Shown here one piece after another: positions 1 to 9,711 of a DNA stretch of 64,000 bases (position 1 is its first letter; every line of letters starts with the position of its first letter). Location of the stretch: the NCBI GenBank assembly GCA_963676095.1, contig OY781040.1:4092001-4156000 (forward strand), written 5' to 3'. This stretch comes from G963676095 sp963676095 (GTDB lineage Bacteria > Bacteroidota > Bacteroidia > Bacteroidales > Prolixibacteraceae). A program made the position numbers and the translations under genes. The notes beneath the pieces were generated by a model that was given only the letters and a program-made list of their open reading frames with translations, ran no database searches and was not told the DNA's origin.

Positions 1-1078
1 TCTTTGCCGGAGATTTTTGCAGATCAAGTACGCTTGCTTTTCTCGAGTAAGATACCTGTTGTCCCCGGGGATCTGTATAGGTCTTGTCGCAAGCAATATA
101 TCCCGGACCGTATCGGCCATCCCAGTTTTTATAAAGACATACAAAATGATAACGGACATTCTCCTCATCGCTGCTTTTGGTGTATAGCGACCTGTCCTGG
201 CTGCAGTTTCGTCCTGCCTCAATGACGCATTCGTTGCGGATCAGGGCATAATTCTTTTTGAGGACATACATTTTCCCGTTCATCTTTGTGGCGTAGTAGT
301 CCCCGCTGTGGGCCAGATCGGGTTTCGAGATCTTGTATGAGATAACCCAGACAGAATCTCCGTCATAGACAGTCGATCCTTCGAGGTGAAGGTCATAATC
401 GTTCAGCAGCTCCTCGTTAAACAAGGTATTCGAGAGCCTGGCCAGGTCCATATTCAGCAACTCGTCAAATCCGGTCTGTCCACCGGGGAACGATACCGGG
501 TCAAAGTTCCTTTTTGCCTGGATAAATCTGTAATTACGACTGCTGTATGCATTTTCTTCGGAAGGTGCGCTGTAGCCTGTTTCGTCATAAAGATCAACAA
601 CTGCCTCACGGTCTTCCCGGATACTGTCATTCACTTTATTCTGCTCATGATAATAAAGCTTCATTCCCAGAGGTCCTGCCAGGTAATTTTCAGGCACCTT
701 TTGTCCGGCTGTCCGGATTATCCGGAAAAGCACCCTCGACTGGGCTGCGACGTCGATCCCGCCGATTGTATAAGTTTCTTCAGATAGCGGGATGCGGACA
801 AAATCCTTCCCTGAAATTTCTTTTATGGAGAGTATGACATTTCTGTACCCGACAGCCGAAACAAGCAGTTTGCCATCGGCATACTCATTGGGAATTTTCA
901 GTTCAAAAAAACCGTCAGCATCGCTGGCTGTTCCAAAATAAGTCCCTTCAATGCCAAGATTTGTATAAGCGATACCGTTTTGTTTATCTGCATCGACGAT
1001 GCGTCCTTTTATCGTTTGCGTCCGGGCCCAGGCATGAGCCCCCGCTATTAGAAATATTACTAAAAAAATTTTCTTCAT
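1..1078 (-). CDS. Carboxypeptidase-regulatory-like domain protein (3' end outside window)
   Basis: The reverse strand is open from an ATG at 1078 to the window edge, giving at least 359 residues. It begins with a signal peptide (MKKIFLVIFLIAGAHAWA, residues 1-18) followed by a CarboxypepD_reg-like beta-sandwich at about residues 24-105 (TIKGRIVDADKQNGIAYTN, then GTASDADGFFELKIP). This N-terminal domain is common on Bacteroidota outer-membrane and surface proteins. The rest (residues 110-359) is a soluble region with no motif I recognise; it lacks a TonB plug in the visible part. The protein is therefore probably exported and envelope-associated, but its role is unknown. The C-terminus is missing because the window starts inside the gene. 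Confidence 0.8.
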   Translation of the reverse strand, partial: MKKIFLVIFLIAGAHAWARTQTIKGRIVDADKQNGIAYTNLGIEGTYFGTASDADGFFELKIPNEYADGKLLVSAVGYRNVILSIKEISGKDFVRIPLSEETYTIGGIDVAAQSRVLFRIIRTAGQKVPENYLAGPLGMKLYYHEQNKVNDSIREDREAVVDLYDETGYSAPSEENAYSSRNYRFIQAKRNFDPVSFPGGQTGFDELLNMDLARLSNTLFNEELLNDYDLHLEGSTVYDGDSVWVISYKISKPDLAHSGDYYATKMNGKMYVLKKNYALIRNECVIEAGRNCSQDRSLYTKSSDEENVRYHFVCLYKNWDGRYGPGYIACDKTYTDPRGQQVSYSRKASVLDLQKSPAK

Positions 1079-1315
1079 TTTTTTTAAATTTATTTTAGCC
1101 CTAACCCCGCCAGTGACGGGCAGAACAAACCTGCAGCGAATAATCCTGGTAGACCATACAAAGAACGATTCCTGAGGTTATCCTTTCGCAGCTAAAAGTT
1201 TTTTTTTACTTTAGTTTCCGTTGAGTAAAGCAACTGGAAAATCATAAAGGGATACTGTCTTTATTGTCAAAGATATTATAATCCCACGTAACGAACTTAA
1301 AGAAATTATTTCAAA

Positions 1316-1972
1316 ATGAAAACAAACAGACTGGTTTTATTGATCATCATATGCACAATTAGCTTGGGTTCATGTGTCTCAAAGAAGAAATTTGTCGAGA
1401 TGGAATCGTCAAAGCTAAGGGCTGAACAAAGGGTACGGGAACTTACCGGAGAGAATGAAGCCAAGGCAAGTCGTATCGGAACCATGATTACCGATTTTGA
1501 AAAGATGAAGCAGGAACTAATGGAAAGCAATGCAAAGAAAGATCAGATGATCAGCGACCTGACGGCAAAGATCAATGCCCTGAACTCCAACGTGAAGGAA
1601 AAGGATGCAACGATTGAAGAGAAGTTGTATTCATTCGAATTTGAAAAGAGGCAGATGCAGGAAGCCCTTCAAAAGAGCCGCGACTCGATTGCTGTCTTCC
1701 AAAATAAAAATAACAGTCTTTCCGGAGAGATCAGCAGTCTGAAATCGGATCTTTCATCGCTGCAGTTCGATTACGACCGGCAAAAGGACGACGTACAGCG
1801 ACTTAATGCACAGGCCAGGCTAAAGGACCAGAATTACGAAGAGCAATCAACCCGGTTAGCCGGATTAAAGGACGATATCCAGAAGCTGAAAACAGAAATG
1901 CAGGAAAAGGATAATACCATCGAACGGCTTCAGAATAACGTGAGCCTGCTGAAAAAAGAATTGGCAAAATAA
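1316..1972 (+). CDS. Coiled-coil lipoprotein, OmpA-family-like head without OmpA domain
   Basis: 218 residues. The N-terminus is a lipoprotein signal with lipobox LGSC (C20) followed by VSKKKF, the start usually seen on Bacteroidota OmpA/MotB-type lipoproteins. Residues 25-215 are almost entirely charged heptad-like helix (for example LKDDIQKLKTEMQEKDNTIE), so the protein is predicted to be a long coiled coil. Family members normally carry a C-terminal peptidoglycan-binding OmpA domain; this one stops before it. It may be a periplasmic spacer or scaffold anchored in a membrane. It converges with the two-component regulator gene, whose stop lies 15 bp downstream on the other strand, and no operon partner is evident. 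Confidence 0.8.
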   Translation: MKTNRLVLLIIICTISLGSCVSKKKFVEMESSKLRAEQRVRELTGENEAKASRIGTMITDFEKMKQELMESNAKKDQMISDLTAKINALNSNVKEKDATIEEKLYSFEFEKRQMQEALQKSRDSIAVFQNKNNSLSGEISSLKSDLSSLQFDYDRQKDDVQRLNAQARLKDQNYEEQSTRLAGLKDDIQKLKTEMQEKDNTIERLQNNVSLLKKELAK

Positions 1973-1987
1973 GTATAAAACGGGACA

Positions 1988-2668
1988 TTAAAGGACCAGC
2001 TTATATCCTACCCCATGCACAGTTATGATGTGCTGGTTCCCCTGATCTCCGATATTTTGCCGAAGCCGGACGATGAAATTATCGATTGTCCGCACCGAAG
2101 GCTGGCAATCTGTTCCCCATATCTGGGATAGAATTTCGTCTCGGCTAACTATTTTTCCTGCATGGCGGAACAAAAGGTGAAGTATCTCGAATTCTTTATG
2201 GGTCATTTTTACGGGCTTTTTGTTCCGGTAAGCCTCATAAGATCCGAACAGGACTGTCAGATCGCCTATTGTTATCTGCCCCCCCTCTGTCCCGGGAATA
2301 AGGGCAGAAGTTCTCCGCAGGATTACCTTGATCCGGGCCAGAAGCTCTCTTAAGCTAAATGGTTTGGTAACGTAATCATCTGCGCCAAGTTCGAGCCCGA
2401 GCACTTTATCGAGTTCCTCTCCCCGGGCCGTGAGCAGAATAACAGGGGTATTAATCCCTGCGCCCCTGGCTTTTCGGCAAACGTCGAACCCAGACATGCC
2501 CGGGAGCATAACGTCAAGCAAAACCAAGTCGTACGACCCGCTTATCAACATCTTTAGCCCGCTGTCGCCTTGTTGGGAAGTTTCTACTTCATAACCCTCG
2601 AATTCCAGGTTATCCCGTAATCCTGTGAGCATTGGCAACTCGTCTTCAATGATCAAAATTTTAGGCAT
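1988..2668 (-). CDS. OmpR/PhoB-family response regulator
   Basis: 226 residues. A receiver domain (1-120) has the acidic pocket IIEDE, phosphoacceptor D52 in LVLLDVMLPGMSG, and the conserved Lys in VTKPFS (about 102). A winged-helix trans_reg_C domain follows (about 135-226, including the typical RTIDNFIVRLRQ recognition-helix region). It is the second gene of a pair: its ATG overlaps the end of the upstream sensor kinase gene by 8 bp, so the two are translationally coupled. The regulated genes are not evident. Known family function: a DNA-binding transcription factor activated by phosphorylation from the cognate kinase. Confidence 0.95.
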   Translation of the reverse strand: MPKILIIEDELPMLTGLRDNLEFEGYEVETSQQGDSGLKMLISGSYDLVLLDVMLPGMSGFDVCRKARGAGINTPVILLTARGEELDKVLGLELGADDYVTKPFSLRELLARIKVILRRTSALIPGTEGGQITIGDLTVLFGSYEAYRNKKPVKMTHKEFEILHLLFRHAGKIVSRDEILSQIWGTDCQPSVRTIDNFIVRLRQNIGDQGNQHIITVHGVGYKLVL

Positions 2669-4202
2669 AGCTTTGTTTTTTTACCGGAAATTTTAAAGTA
2701 AAAATACTTCCTTCGCCCAGCTTGCTCCTCACAGACACGTTCCCTCCATGGGCTTTTATCATACGTTTTACCAGGTTGAGACCAAGTCCGGAACCCTTTG
2801 CCTTGTGCGCCAGGTTGCCTTCTGTAACCCGGTAAAACTGATCGAAAATATATTTTTGATTTTTTGCAGAAATGCCAATTCCGTTATCTTCCACTTCAAT
2901 CCAGATTTGTTTATGCAGCTGTATTAAGCGGACCTCGATTTTCCGGCCTTCTTCGGCGCTGTACTTAATGGCATTGTCAATCAGGTTTACCAGCATCTCT
3001 TTCACCGCATCAGCATCGGCATAAATCAGTATTCCTTCGTCTTCAGCTATAAAACGACAGTTTATTTTTTTGTTTTCCAGTGCGGTACCTACAGAGACGA
3101 TTACTTGCGGGATAAACTTGTTCAGGTTGATCGGTTCGAAATGGTAAGACCTTTTGTTTTTTTCAATTTTTGAGAAATTCAGTATCCGGTTCACGATATC
3201 TGTCAGCCGGGCACTCTCCTGCCCAATTGTTTTAAGATATTCCTCCTTCTTTTCCTCGGTTTTCACCCTTTTCATGAGTAAAGTCTCTGTATACATGCTG
3301 ATCAGGGATAGAGGCGTCCTGATCTCGTGCGAGACATTGGAAACAAATTCAGATTTGAGCTCGGCTAGCTTTATTTCCTTTCTGATATTGAGGATCACGA
3401 AAAGGAAACCCAGTAACACAAGCAATCCCATCCCGATCAGCAGATAATTATCCCGTTGCGACCTTTCTGAAGCCAGCTCGTAAATCGTTTTAGACTTTAA
3501 CCTGATCCCAAGCTGCTGTTCGGGAAGGTACCACATGTCTGCTGTTTGCAATGAATCGGAAGGTTCTGGACCTTCGTCTGTGGCATACAAAAGTTTGCTG
3601 TCTTTTTTGTTTTTAATACGGATATAGAATAACTCATGTGAAATTTGCTGTATCTGAGAACTCAGGTTCTGATCGATAAAGGTCTTCAGATCGACCAGTA
3701 ACTGACAGGCTTGCTGCCCGTGTTGGTTCCTGGGAAGAAAACAGTAAATAATGTACTTCCCGTCAGGAATGGCATTTAATCGCTGATAATTGTTTTTAAG
3801 ATATTCCCGCATGGTCTCGATATGGGATGAAGTAGGCCAGCCCTTGAAATTAATGTGGTCCCCATTTCTGAGAACTTCCGTAGATACTGTACGGTTATCA
3901 AGGTTAAGGAAACGGATACCCTGTATGGCTTGGTTATTTTGTAATAGGTTATCAGCCAAAGCATGAACAACACTGCCTGAAGGATCGCCAGGTTGATCGA
4001 GCGATTGGCTCCATTGTCTCAGAACGTTCTCTGAATACTGGTTCACGGAAAAAAGGATCGATTCCAGTTGCGTTGAAAACACACGCTCAACCATCTTTTC
4101 ATTATTACTTAGCTTCGAGTATTCCTTTACCAGAAAGAATCCTATAGGCAAGGTCACGATGATCAACAGTACAATACTTATTTTAATGATGGTCCGGATC
4201 AT
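2661..4202 (-). CDS. Membrane sensor histidine kinase
   Basis: 513 residues. One TM at about 7-25, a roughly 225-residue extracytoplasmic sensor region, a second TM at 253-272, then HisKA with phosphoacceptor H292 in NVSHEIRTPLSL and a HATPase_c domain with N box (NLIDNAIKYS), G1 (DNGIGIS) and G2 (GSGLGL). No HAMP domain is obvious; the second TM leads almost directly into the dimerisation helix. It is the first gene of the operon with the OmpR-type regulator at 1988-2668. The large sensor region has no motif I recognise, so the signal is unknown. Confidence 0.95.
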   Translation of the reverse strand: MIRTIIKISIVLLIIVTLPIGFFLVKEYSKLSNNEKMVERVFSTQLESILFSVNQYSENVLRQWSQSLDQPGDPSGSVVHALADNLLQNNQAIQGIRFLNLDNRTVSTEVLRNGDHINFKGWPTSSHIETMREYLKNNYQRLNAIPDGKYIIYCFLPRNQHGQQACQLLVDLKTFIDQNLSSQIQQISHELFYIRIKNKKDSKLLYATDEGPEPSDSLQTADMWYLPEQQLGIRLKSKTIYELASERSQRDNYLLIGMGLLVLLGFLFVILNIRKEIKLAELKSEFVSNVSHEIRTPLSLISMYTETLLMKRVKTEEKKEEYLKTIGQESARLTDIVNRILNFSKIEKNKRSYHFEPINLNKFIPQVIVSVGTALENKKINCRFIAEDEGILIYADADAVKEMLVNLIDNAIKYSAEEGRKIEVRLIQLHKQIWIEVEDNGIGISAKNQKYIFDQFYRVTEGNLAHKAKGSGLGLNLVKRMIKAHGGNVSVRSKLGEGSIFTLKFPVKKQSYA

Positions 4203-4267
4203 TTACTGATTTGTTAGGTCAACCGAAAAACGAAGTAAATGTACAAAATCCAGGTCATTTTTTAATG

Positions 4268-4281
4268 CCCAATTAATTGGG
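4268..4281. promoter_or_regulatory. Perfect 14-bp palindrome, possible operator
   Basis: CCCAATTAATTGGG reads identically on both strands and lies 66 bp upstream of the sensor kinase start. It could be a binding site for the neighbouring response regulator, or coincidence; OmpR-type regulators more often bind direct repeats. Confidence 0.3.
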
Positions 4282-4434
4282 AGGAAGTTTATCTGCATGC
4301 CCTCCTTTGCCTGTCTGTTCAAGCTTTATTAATTTATTTTTTTTAAAGTGTAATGAATCCGGTTTGAACGTAACGAATATGTCGTATTTGTTTAAGAAGC
4401 AGGTATTTTTTTATTGCTGATTTGCAGATATCTG

Positions 4435-4442
4435 TATCTTTG
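4435..4442 (+). promoter_or_regulatory. Bacteroidota-type -7 promoter element
   Basis: TATCTTTG matches the phylum consensus TAnnTTTG. A weak -33 candidate (TTGC, 4414-4417) is 17 bp upstream, a little short of the usual 19-21. It would start a leader of about 115 nt for the S46 peptidase. Confidence 0.45.
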
Positions 4443-4566
4443 CAAGCTTTTAGATTCAGAATAATCATGTATGAGGAAACTGCATAGAAGAGTATAGCTG
4501 TCGCAGTGCCGTAAGGGGGTGGTCTGTGTCGTATTGAAGACTAATAATTTAAACGAAAAATAAATA

Positions 4567-6720
4567 ATGAAGAAGATCTTTTCCGCGGTTTTTGCCGTGA
4601 GCCTTTTACTGAATTTGTCGGCCAGAGCAGATGAAGGGATGTGGTTGCCGTCACTGATTCAGAAGTTGAATATCAACGATATGCAGCAGATGGGGTGTGA
4701 GTTGAGTGCTGATGATATTTACAGTATCAACCATTCGAGTTTAAAAGATGCAGTGGTTGCTATCGACCGCGGGTCATGCACGGGGGAACTGGTTTCCGCA
4801 GACGGGCTTCTGTTAACGAACCACCATTGCGGGTATGGCGAAATCCAGGAACATAGTTCGGTAGAACATGATTACCTGCGTGATGGTTTTTGGGCAAAAA
4901 GCAGGGATGAAGAATTACCTAACCCGGGGAAAACAGTTTCTTTTCTTATCCGGGTTGAAGATGTAACCGATCGTATCCTGAATAATTTGTCTGACACGCT
5001 TAGCGAAGAAGAACGGCAGTCGAAAATACAGAAGGTTGCTTTCGACATACAGAAAGAAGCCACCGACAGCACAGATTATGATGCCCGGGTACAATCTGTT
5101 TTTAATGGTAACAAATACTTCCTTTTTGTTTATGAGACCTTTCGCGATATTCGTCTTGTAGGCGCTCCTCCCGAATCGATCGGAAAATTTGGCGGAGATA
5201 CAGATAACTGGATGTGGCCGCGCCATACCGGCGACTTTAGCATTTTCCGGGTTTATTGCAGCCCCGACGGGAAGCCTGCCGATTACTCAAAAGACAATGT
5301 CCCTTTTCACCCAAAATATCATTTCCCGGTTTCACTGGATGGCTATGAAAAAGGTGATTTTACAATGGTTATGGGTTACCCGGGAAGTACCAACCGGTAT
5401 AAATCGTCATATGGGGTCAATTATACGATGACTGTAACCAACCCTGTCCGTATTCAGGTTCGGGCTGCTAAACTCGCAATCATGAAAGATTATATGAATA
5501 CCAGCCAAAAGGCCGATATTCAGTATGCTTCCAAGTATGCAAGAAGCTCCAATTATTATAAATACAGTATTGGACAGAATAAAGGCCTAGCCGCTTTGCA
5601 TGTGATTGATAAAAAGAAAGCGATCGAAGATCAGTTTATGGAATGGGTGAATGCCAGTGAGGAGCGTAAGGCTAAATATGGTAAGGCCCTTGACCTGATA
5701 AAACATGCCTATCAGGATGTCGACGACGAGAAAGCTTATGAGTACCTGATCGAATCAATGTTACGCGGTCCGGAGATTTTCTACCTGGGCTATGGGGCCA
5801 AAGGGTTGTACGAAGCACTGAAAAACGGGGATAACCAGGAACGGATCACGGCCAATGCTGAACGGTTGAGGTCTGAGCTGGATGAGTATTTTAAAGATTA
5901 TGATGCCGCAACCGATGAAAAGATTACCGCCGCCTTGCTGAAACTCTATAAGGAAAATGTAAAACCGGCGTTTTATCCTACTTTCTTCAAGGAAGTAGAG
6001 TCAAAATATAAGTGGGATTTTGATGCTTATGCCGCGAAGATGTTCGAGAGAACAATTTTCGCCAGCAAAGAAAAACTGAATGACTTCCTTGAGCACCCGA
6101 AATTAAAGGTACTGGATAAGGATCCTGCATTTCAGACAGCTTCCAGTATCTTTGACGAGATGGCTGTTATTGGAGCCATCACCGATCAGACGACAGACGA
6201 CCTGCTTAAAGGACGCCGTCTTTTCCTGGCCGGGTTGATGGAAATGGACAAAGACCGTAATTTTTATCCCGATGCCAACTCGACAATGAGGCTTACATAT
6301 GGGACTGTTGGCGATTATATCCCGCGTGATGCTGTGAAATATGATTATTACACCACGTTAAAAGGGTATATCGAGAAGGAAATTCCCGGTGACAGCGAAT
6401 TCAGTGTACCGCAAAAACTGAAGGACCTTTATTACGCAAAGGATTTTGGTCAGTATGCCGATCAGGACGGGACACTTCATGCCTGTTTTACGACCAATAA
6501 CGATATTACGGGAGGTAACTCCGGAAGTCCTGTGATAAACGGGAAGGGACAACTGATAGGCCTTGCTTTCGACGGTAACTGGGAGGCAATGAGCGGAGAT
6601 ATTGCCTATGAGCCTGAATTGCAAAAGTGCATCTGTGTCGATATCCGTTTCGTGCTGTGGACTATCGACAAGTTTGCCGGTGCAACCAATCTTATCGACG
6701 AGATGACCCTCGTGAAGTAA
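4567..6720 (+). CDS. S46-family dipeptidyl-peptidase (DPP7/DPP11-like)
   Basis: 717 residues, the usual length for family S46. A signal peptide (about 1-21) is followed by a chymotrypsin-fold protease with an inserted helical domain. Visible catalytic elements are the His region LLLTNHHCGYG (82-90), the Asp region PRHTGDFSIFR, and the nucleophile S652 in TGGNSGSPV. Family members act in the periplasm, releasing dipeptides from oligopeptide N-termini for amino-acid catabolism. I cannot decide between DPP7 (hydrophobic P1) and DPP11 (Asp/Glu P1) specificity by eye. The gene has its own promoter-like element and a strong terminator, so it appears monocistronic. Confidence 0.95.
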   Translation: MKKIFSAVFAVSLLLNLSARADEGMWLPSLIQKLNINDMQQMGCELSADDIYSINHSSLKDAVVAIDRGSCTGELVSADGLLLTNHHCGYGEIQEHSSVEHDYLRDGFWAKSRDEELPNPGKTVSFLIRVEDVTDRILNNLSDTLSEEERQSKIQKVAFDIQKEATDSTDYDARVQSVFNGNKYFLFVYETFRDIRLVGAPPESIGKFGGDTDNWMWPRHTGDFSIFRVYCSPDGKPADYSKDNVPFHPKYHFPVSLDGYEKGDFTMVMGYPGSTNRYKSSYGVNYTMTVTNPVRIQVRAAKLAIMKDYMNTSQKADIQYASKYARSSNYYKYSIGQNKGLAALHVIDKKKAIEDQFMEWVNASEERKAKYGKALDLIKHAYQDVDDEKAYEYLIESMLRGPEIFYLGYGAKGLYEALKNGDNQERITANAERLRSELDEYFKDYDAATDEKITAALLKLYKENVKPAFYPTFFKEVESKYKWDFDAYAAKMFERTIFASKEKLNDFLEHPKLKVLDKDPAFQTASSIFDEMAVIGAITDQTTDDLLKGRRLFLAGLMEMDKDRNFYPDANSTMRLTYGTVGDYIPRDAVKYDYYTTLKGYIEKEIPGDSEFSVPQKLKDLYYAKDFGQYADQDGTLHACFTTNNDITGGNSGSPVINGKGQLIGLAFDGNWEAMSGDIAYEPELQKCICVDIRFVLWTIDKFAGATNLIDEMTLVK

Positions 6721-6753
6721 AAAAAGTTGAGATTATATATAATGATCTTTTAA

Positions 6754-6801
6754 GAAAGGCTGTCCGGAATTCAGTCCAGGACAGCCTTTCTTTATAATTT
6801 T
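6754..6801 (+). terminator. Rho-independent terminator after S46 peptidase
   Basis: A perfect 12-bp stem (GAAAGGCTGTCC at 6754-6765 with GGACAGCCTTTC at 6779-6790) with a 13-nt loop is followed by a T-rich tract. It closes the peptidase transcript. Confidence 0.9.
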
Positions 6802-6970
6802 TATGCAAATCAAGAGTTGAAGCAGCTACCTATTTTCTGTTTCCCGTGTTCTTTACCCTCTGCGTGGGAACGGCAAAACTTTAAACCAATTATAATTTTT
6901 CAATAACCTGCTTTTCATTGTTTTTTTTCGATATTTGAGAAGGATCTTAAATAACAGCTGAGAAAACAAC

Positions 6971-8311
6971 ATGAAGAAGCGAATATTATTGTCTGTTGTC
7001 TTTGCCATCCTGCTGGCAGGAGGTATTTACCTTTACAGGCTATTACCTGTAATCACGGGTTATGCCGCTAAAAACCTGGCTTCAGGGGTATTTGTTTCCG
7101 GTCGGTCTCAGGCGTCGCTGGAAAAGGAAGATCTGAATTTCTCCATATTAAAGTACACAAGGAACACGGTTGACCTGGAAAAGAAAGAGGTCACCAGCCG
7201 TTTTTTGTGGGAAACTTCCAAAGCTGTTTACACCGAAGGCTTTGGATGTACCCTGGTGGAAGGTTACTCTGAGGATGAAATTAAAAAGCGGCCTTATCAG
7301 TTGGTTGAACCGCTTCCTGCAAATCCCGATACTATTCCCTGGCCTATGGGAGATATGGTAAAAGATACGGTTCCTCCCGGGATAGATATACCGGTGCTTC
7401 AAAATGCAGTGAGCCGGATAATGGCAGATACGATCCCCTTTAAAGGAACTTTTGCACTGATGGTCGTCTATAAAGGGCAGCCTGTATCTGAAGTTTACCG
7501 GAAGGATTTTACCTCCGGTACCCGTTTCCTGAGCTGGTCGATGGCTAAAAGTTTTACCGGCACCCTGATTGGGTTGAGGTCGGGTGAGGGGAAACTCGAT
7601 ATTAACCAACCGTTAAACCTGGAGGCGTGGAAAAATGACGATCGCAAAAATATTACCCTGAATAACCTGATGCACATGAACAGCGGGTTGGCATGGAACG
7701 AAGATTACGGTGCACTGTCTGATGTTACTGTCATGTTGTTTAAAGAAGGTAACATGGGCGCTTATACCGCAAATAAACCTTTTGATTGCCGTCCGGATTC
7801 AATCTGGGCTTATTCATCCGGTACGACCAACCTGGCAAGCATGATCTTGCGCCGTTCGTTTACATCAGATACAGACTATTATGCTTATCCCCGGAGGGCT
7901 TTGTTTAACAAGATCGGAATGAGAAGCGCTATCTTTGAAGTGGATGCCTCTGGAACATTTATTGGTTCGTCATACCTGTATGCTACGATGCGCGATTATG
8001 CCCGTTATGCCTTGTTGTATATGAATGATGGGAAATGGATGGGACAACAGGTGCTACCGGGAGGATGGGTAAAATATACGACTACACCGGCCAAAGGATC
8101 AGACGGGAAATACGGGGCCTTTTTTTGGTTAAACCTTTCGGGCGATCAGCCTGATGCCCCAAGGGATACTTACATGTGCGAGGGGCACGACGGACAGTTC
8201 ATCTTTATTATTCCATCGAAACAACTGATCGTAGTACGTACCGGATTTTCGAAACATGGTGAATTCGACACGAACCTGATGCTGAAGGAAATGCTGAAAA
8301 GCTTGGAATAA
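6971..8311 (+). CDS. Class C beta-lactamase-related serine hydrolase
   Basis: 446 residues. One N-terminal hydrophobic segment (4-24) acts as signal anchor or signal peptide. The beta-lactamase/transpeptidase-like domain has the SxxK motif at S190-K193 (SMAK), the YxS motif at Y281 (YSSG), and a C-terminal GHDGQF in the position of the KTG/HxG box. Family members (EstB/AmpC-like, PF00144) include esterases, peptidases and amidases; true beta-lactamase activity is unlikely to be the native role because the third motif is HxG. The about 140-residue N-terminal extension is conserved-looking but unassigned. It stands alone between a terminator and a convergent gene. Confidence 0.9.
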   Translation: MKKRILLSVVFAILLAGGIYLYRLLPVITGYAAKNLASGVFVSGRSQASLEKEDLNFSILKYTRNTVDLEKKEVTSRFLWETSKAVYTEGFGCTLVEGYSEDEIKKRPYQLVEPLPANPDTIPWPMGDMVKDTVPPGIDIPVLQNAVSRIMADTIPFKGTFALMVVYKGQPVSEVYRKDFTSGTRFLSWSMAKSFTGTLIGLRSGEGKLDINQPLNLEAWKNDDRKNITLNNLMHMNSGLAWNEDYGALSDVTVMLFKEGNMGAYTANKPFDCRPDSIWAYSSGTTNLASMILRRSFTSDTDYYAYPRRALFNKIGMRSAIFEVDASGTFIGSSYLYATMRDYARYALLYMNDGKWMGQQVLPGGWVKYTTTPAKGSDGKYGAFFWLNLSGDQPDAPRDTYMCEGHDGQFIFIIPSKQLIVVRTGFSKHGEFDTNLMLKEMLKSLE

Positions 8312-8364
8312 AAATAGGTTTTTAAGATACGGACAAAAAATGAATGCCGATAGCAATGTATACT

Positions 8365-9711
8365 TCAGAATGCCAGTGTAAAAACGGTTTCCTTGCCGGG
8401 AGTGGAGCGGACTTTCAGGGTGCCGCCATGCAGCCTCATAATCTGACGCGAAAGGCTTAATCCGATCCCATTACCGTTTTCTCGGGTGGTAAAGAATGGA
8501 ACGAAAATTTCGTTGATCAGATCAGATGCGATTCCCGGGCCATTGTCCGTGACAGAGATCTCGACCTGGTTTAATCCGTTGCGGGAAGCCTGAAGGATAA
8601 TTTCTCCTTTCTCCTGTCCGGAAAGTGCCTCTACCGAATTTTTCAATAAGTTATTTAATACTTGGGAAATCAGGTTTTCATCAGCCAGGATATGAAGCCC
8701 TGGCTCCGAAAGCCGGGACGAATAGTTTACATGGGCATCAGGAAAGCCGACTTTCCCCAGTAAAACAGTCTTTTCAAGCAAGGACTGAACATCGACCAGT
8801 TTCTTTTCAGGTTTTGGCATACGGGTAAATCTCCGGTACAGTTCGACAAAGTGGATCAGTCCTTTCCCTTGTTCCTGAATGATTTCCAGGCCTCTGATCG
8901 TATTCCGGATCATATTGTCGTTTACCTCCTCGTGGGGAATAGGTTTACCTTCCTTCAGGTAGTAACTGCTCAGGCTTTCGGAAAGGGAGGTCACCGGTGC
9001 TATCGAATTCATGATTTCGTGGGTTAACACCCGGATTAGTTTTAGCCACGAATCCAGCTCTTTCTCGTCCAGTTCCTGATTGATGTCCTGTACCGAAAGG
9101 AGTGTCAGCATCTGGTCCTGGCTTTTAAACCCGGTTGCTTTTATCAGCAGGTTGATCTGTCCCTTTTTCCCGTTAAAAGAGAGCAATCGTTGCTCATGTT
9201 GCTGGATACGGCGGAGGGCATTGGCCAGTTGGACATCTATTTTTTCAAGTTGTTTCAGATGGGTGAACTGTTCCATTCCGAAAAGTTTTTTCAGGCTGGA
9301 ATTGGCATGGATTACAAATCCTTTTTCGTCATAAGTAAGGATACCTGTTCCCACATGTTCGATCAGCGCCCTGAAATATTGTTCCTGCCGGTGACTGTCT
9401 ATCTTGATTTGCTGAATGTACTGGTTCAGTTTTTTTAGCTTTTGGTTGAGTTCCCTGATGATCTGATCGCCCTTTTTGGACGGAAAAGCCTGGCTGAAAT
9501 CTTCATTTTTGATGGCCTCGAAAAAATAACCGATTCGCTCGTTTAGCCGGTTCTGGTAATGGATCAGGTTGCTGATCTGGAATATCAGGGTAAACCCAAG
9601 AACGATACACAGCATGAAATATCCGGATGAGAAGGCCCACCCTCCTGTAGCTGCAACCAGCATAATTAAGAGGATACGCCAAAGAATATTTAACAGGAAG
9701 GAATGGCTCAT
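8365..9711 (-). CDS. NtrB-like sensor histidine kinase
   Basis: 448 residues. Two N-terminal TM helices (about 11-27 and 31-49) with hardly any periplasmic loop, a helical linker, a PAS-like region (about 115-215), then an NtrB-type dimerisation helix with H231 in LTHEIMNSIAP and a HATPase_c domain (N box NNLLKNSVEAL, DNGPGI, GNGIGLSL). It probably senses a membrane or cytoplasmic signal. The start overlaps the stop of the sigma-54 activator gene by 4 bp (ATGA), so the pair is one operon. The pair is divergent from the exporter genes at 11.2 kb, which are the likely targets. Confidence 0.93.
   Translation of the reverse strand: MSHSFLLNILWRILLIMLVAATGGWAFSSGYFMLCIVLGFTLIFQISNLIHYQNRLNERIGYFFEAIKNEDFSQAFPSKKGDQIIRELNQKLKKLNQYIQQIKIDSHRQEQYFRALIEHVGTGILTYDEKGFVIHANSSLKKLFGMEQFTHLKQLEKIDVQLANALRRIQQHEQRLLSFNGKKGQINLLIKATGFKSQDQMLTLLSVQDINQELDEKELDSWLKLIRVLTHEIMNSIAPVTSLSESLSSYYLKEGKPIPHEEVNDNMIRNTIRGLEIIQEQGKGLIHFVELYRRFTRMPKPEKKLVDVQSLLEKTVLLGKVGFPDAHVNYSSRLSEPGLHILADENLISQVLNNLLKNSVEALSGQEKGEIILQASRNGLNQVEISVTDNGPGIASDLINEIFVPFFTTRENGNGIGLSLSRQIMRLHGGTLKVRSTPGKETVFTLAF

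Larger units (their letters stand above)
4203..4566. other. Intergenic region between divergent kinase and peptidase genes
   Basis: 364 bp without a gene. It holds a 14-bp perfect palindrome near the kinase side, a Bacteroidota-type -7 box on the plus strand and about 115 bp of leader before the S46 peptidase. I found no tRNA or known riboswitch in the leader. Confidence 0.6.

Noticed and set aside
4451..4560. Possible structured RNA or tRNA in the S46 leader
   Set aside because: No tRNA arms or known riboswitch core could be built from the sequence by eye.
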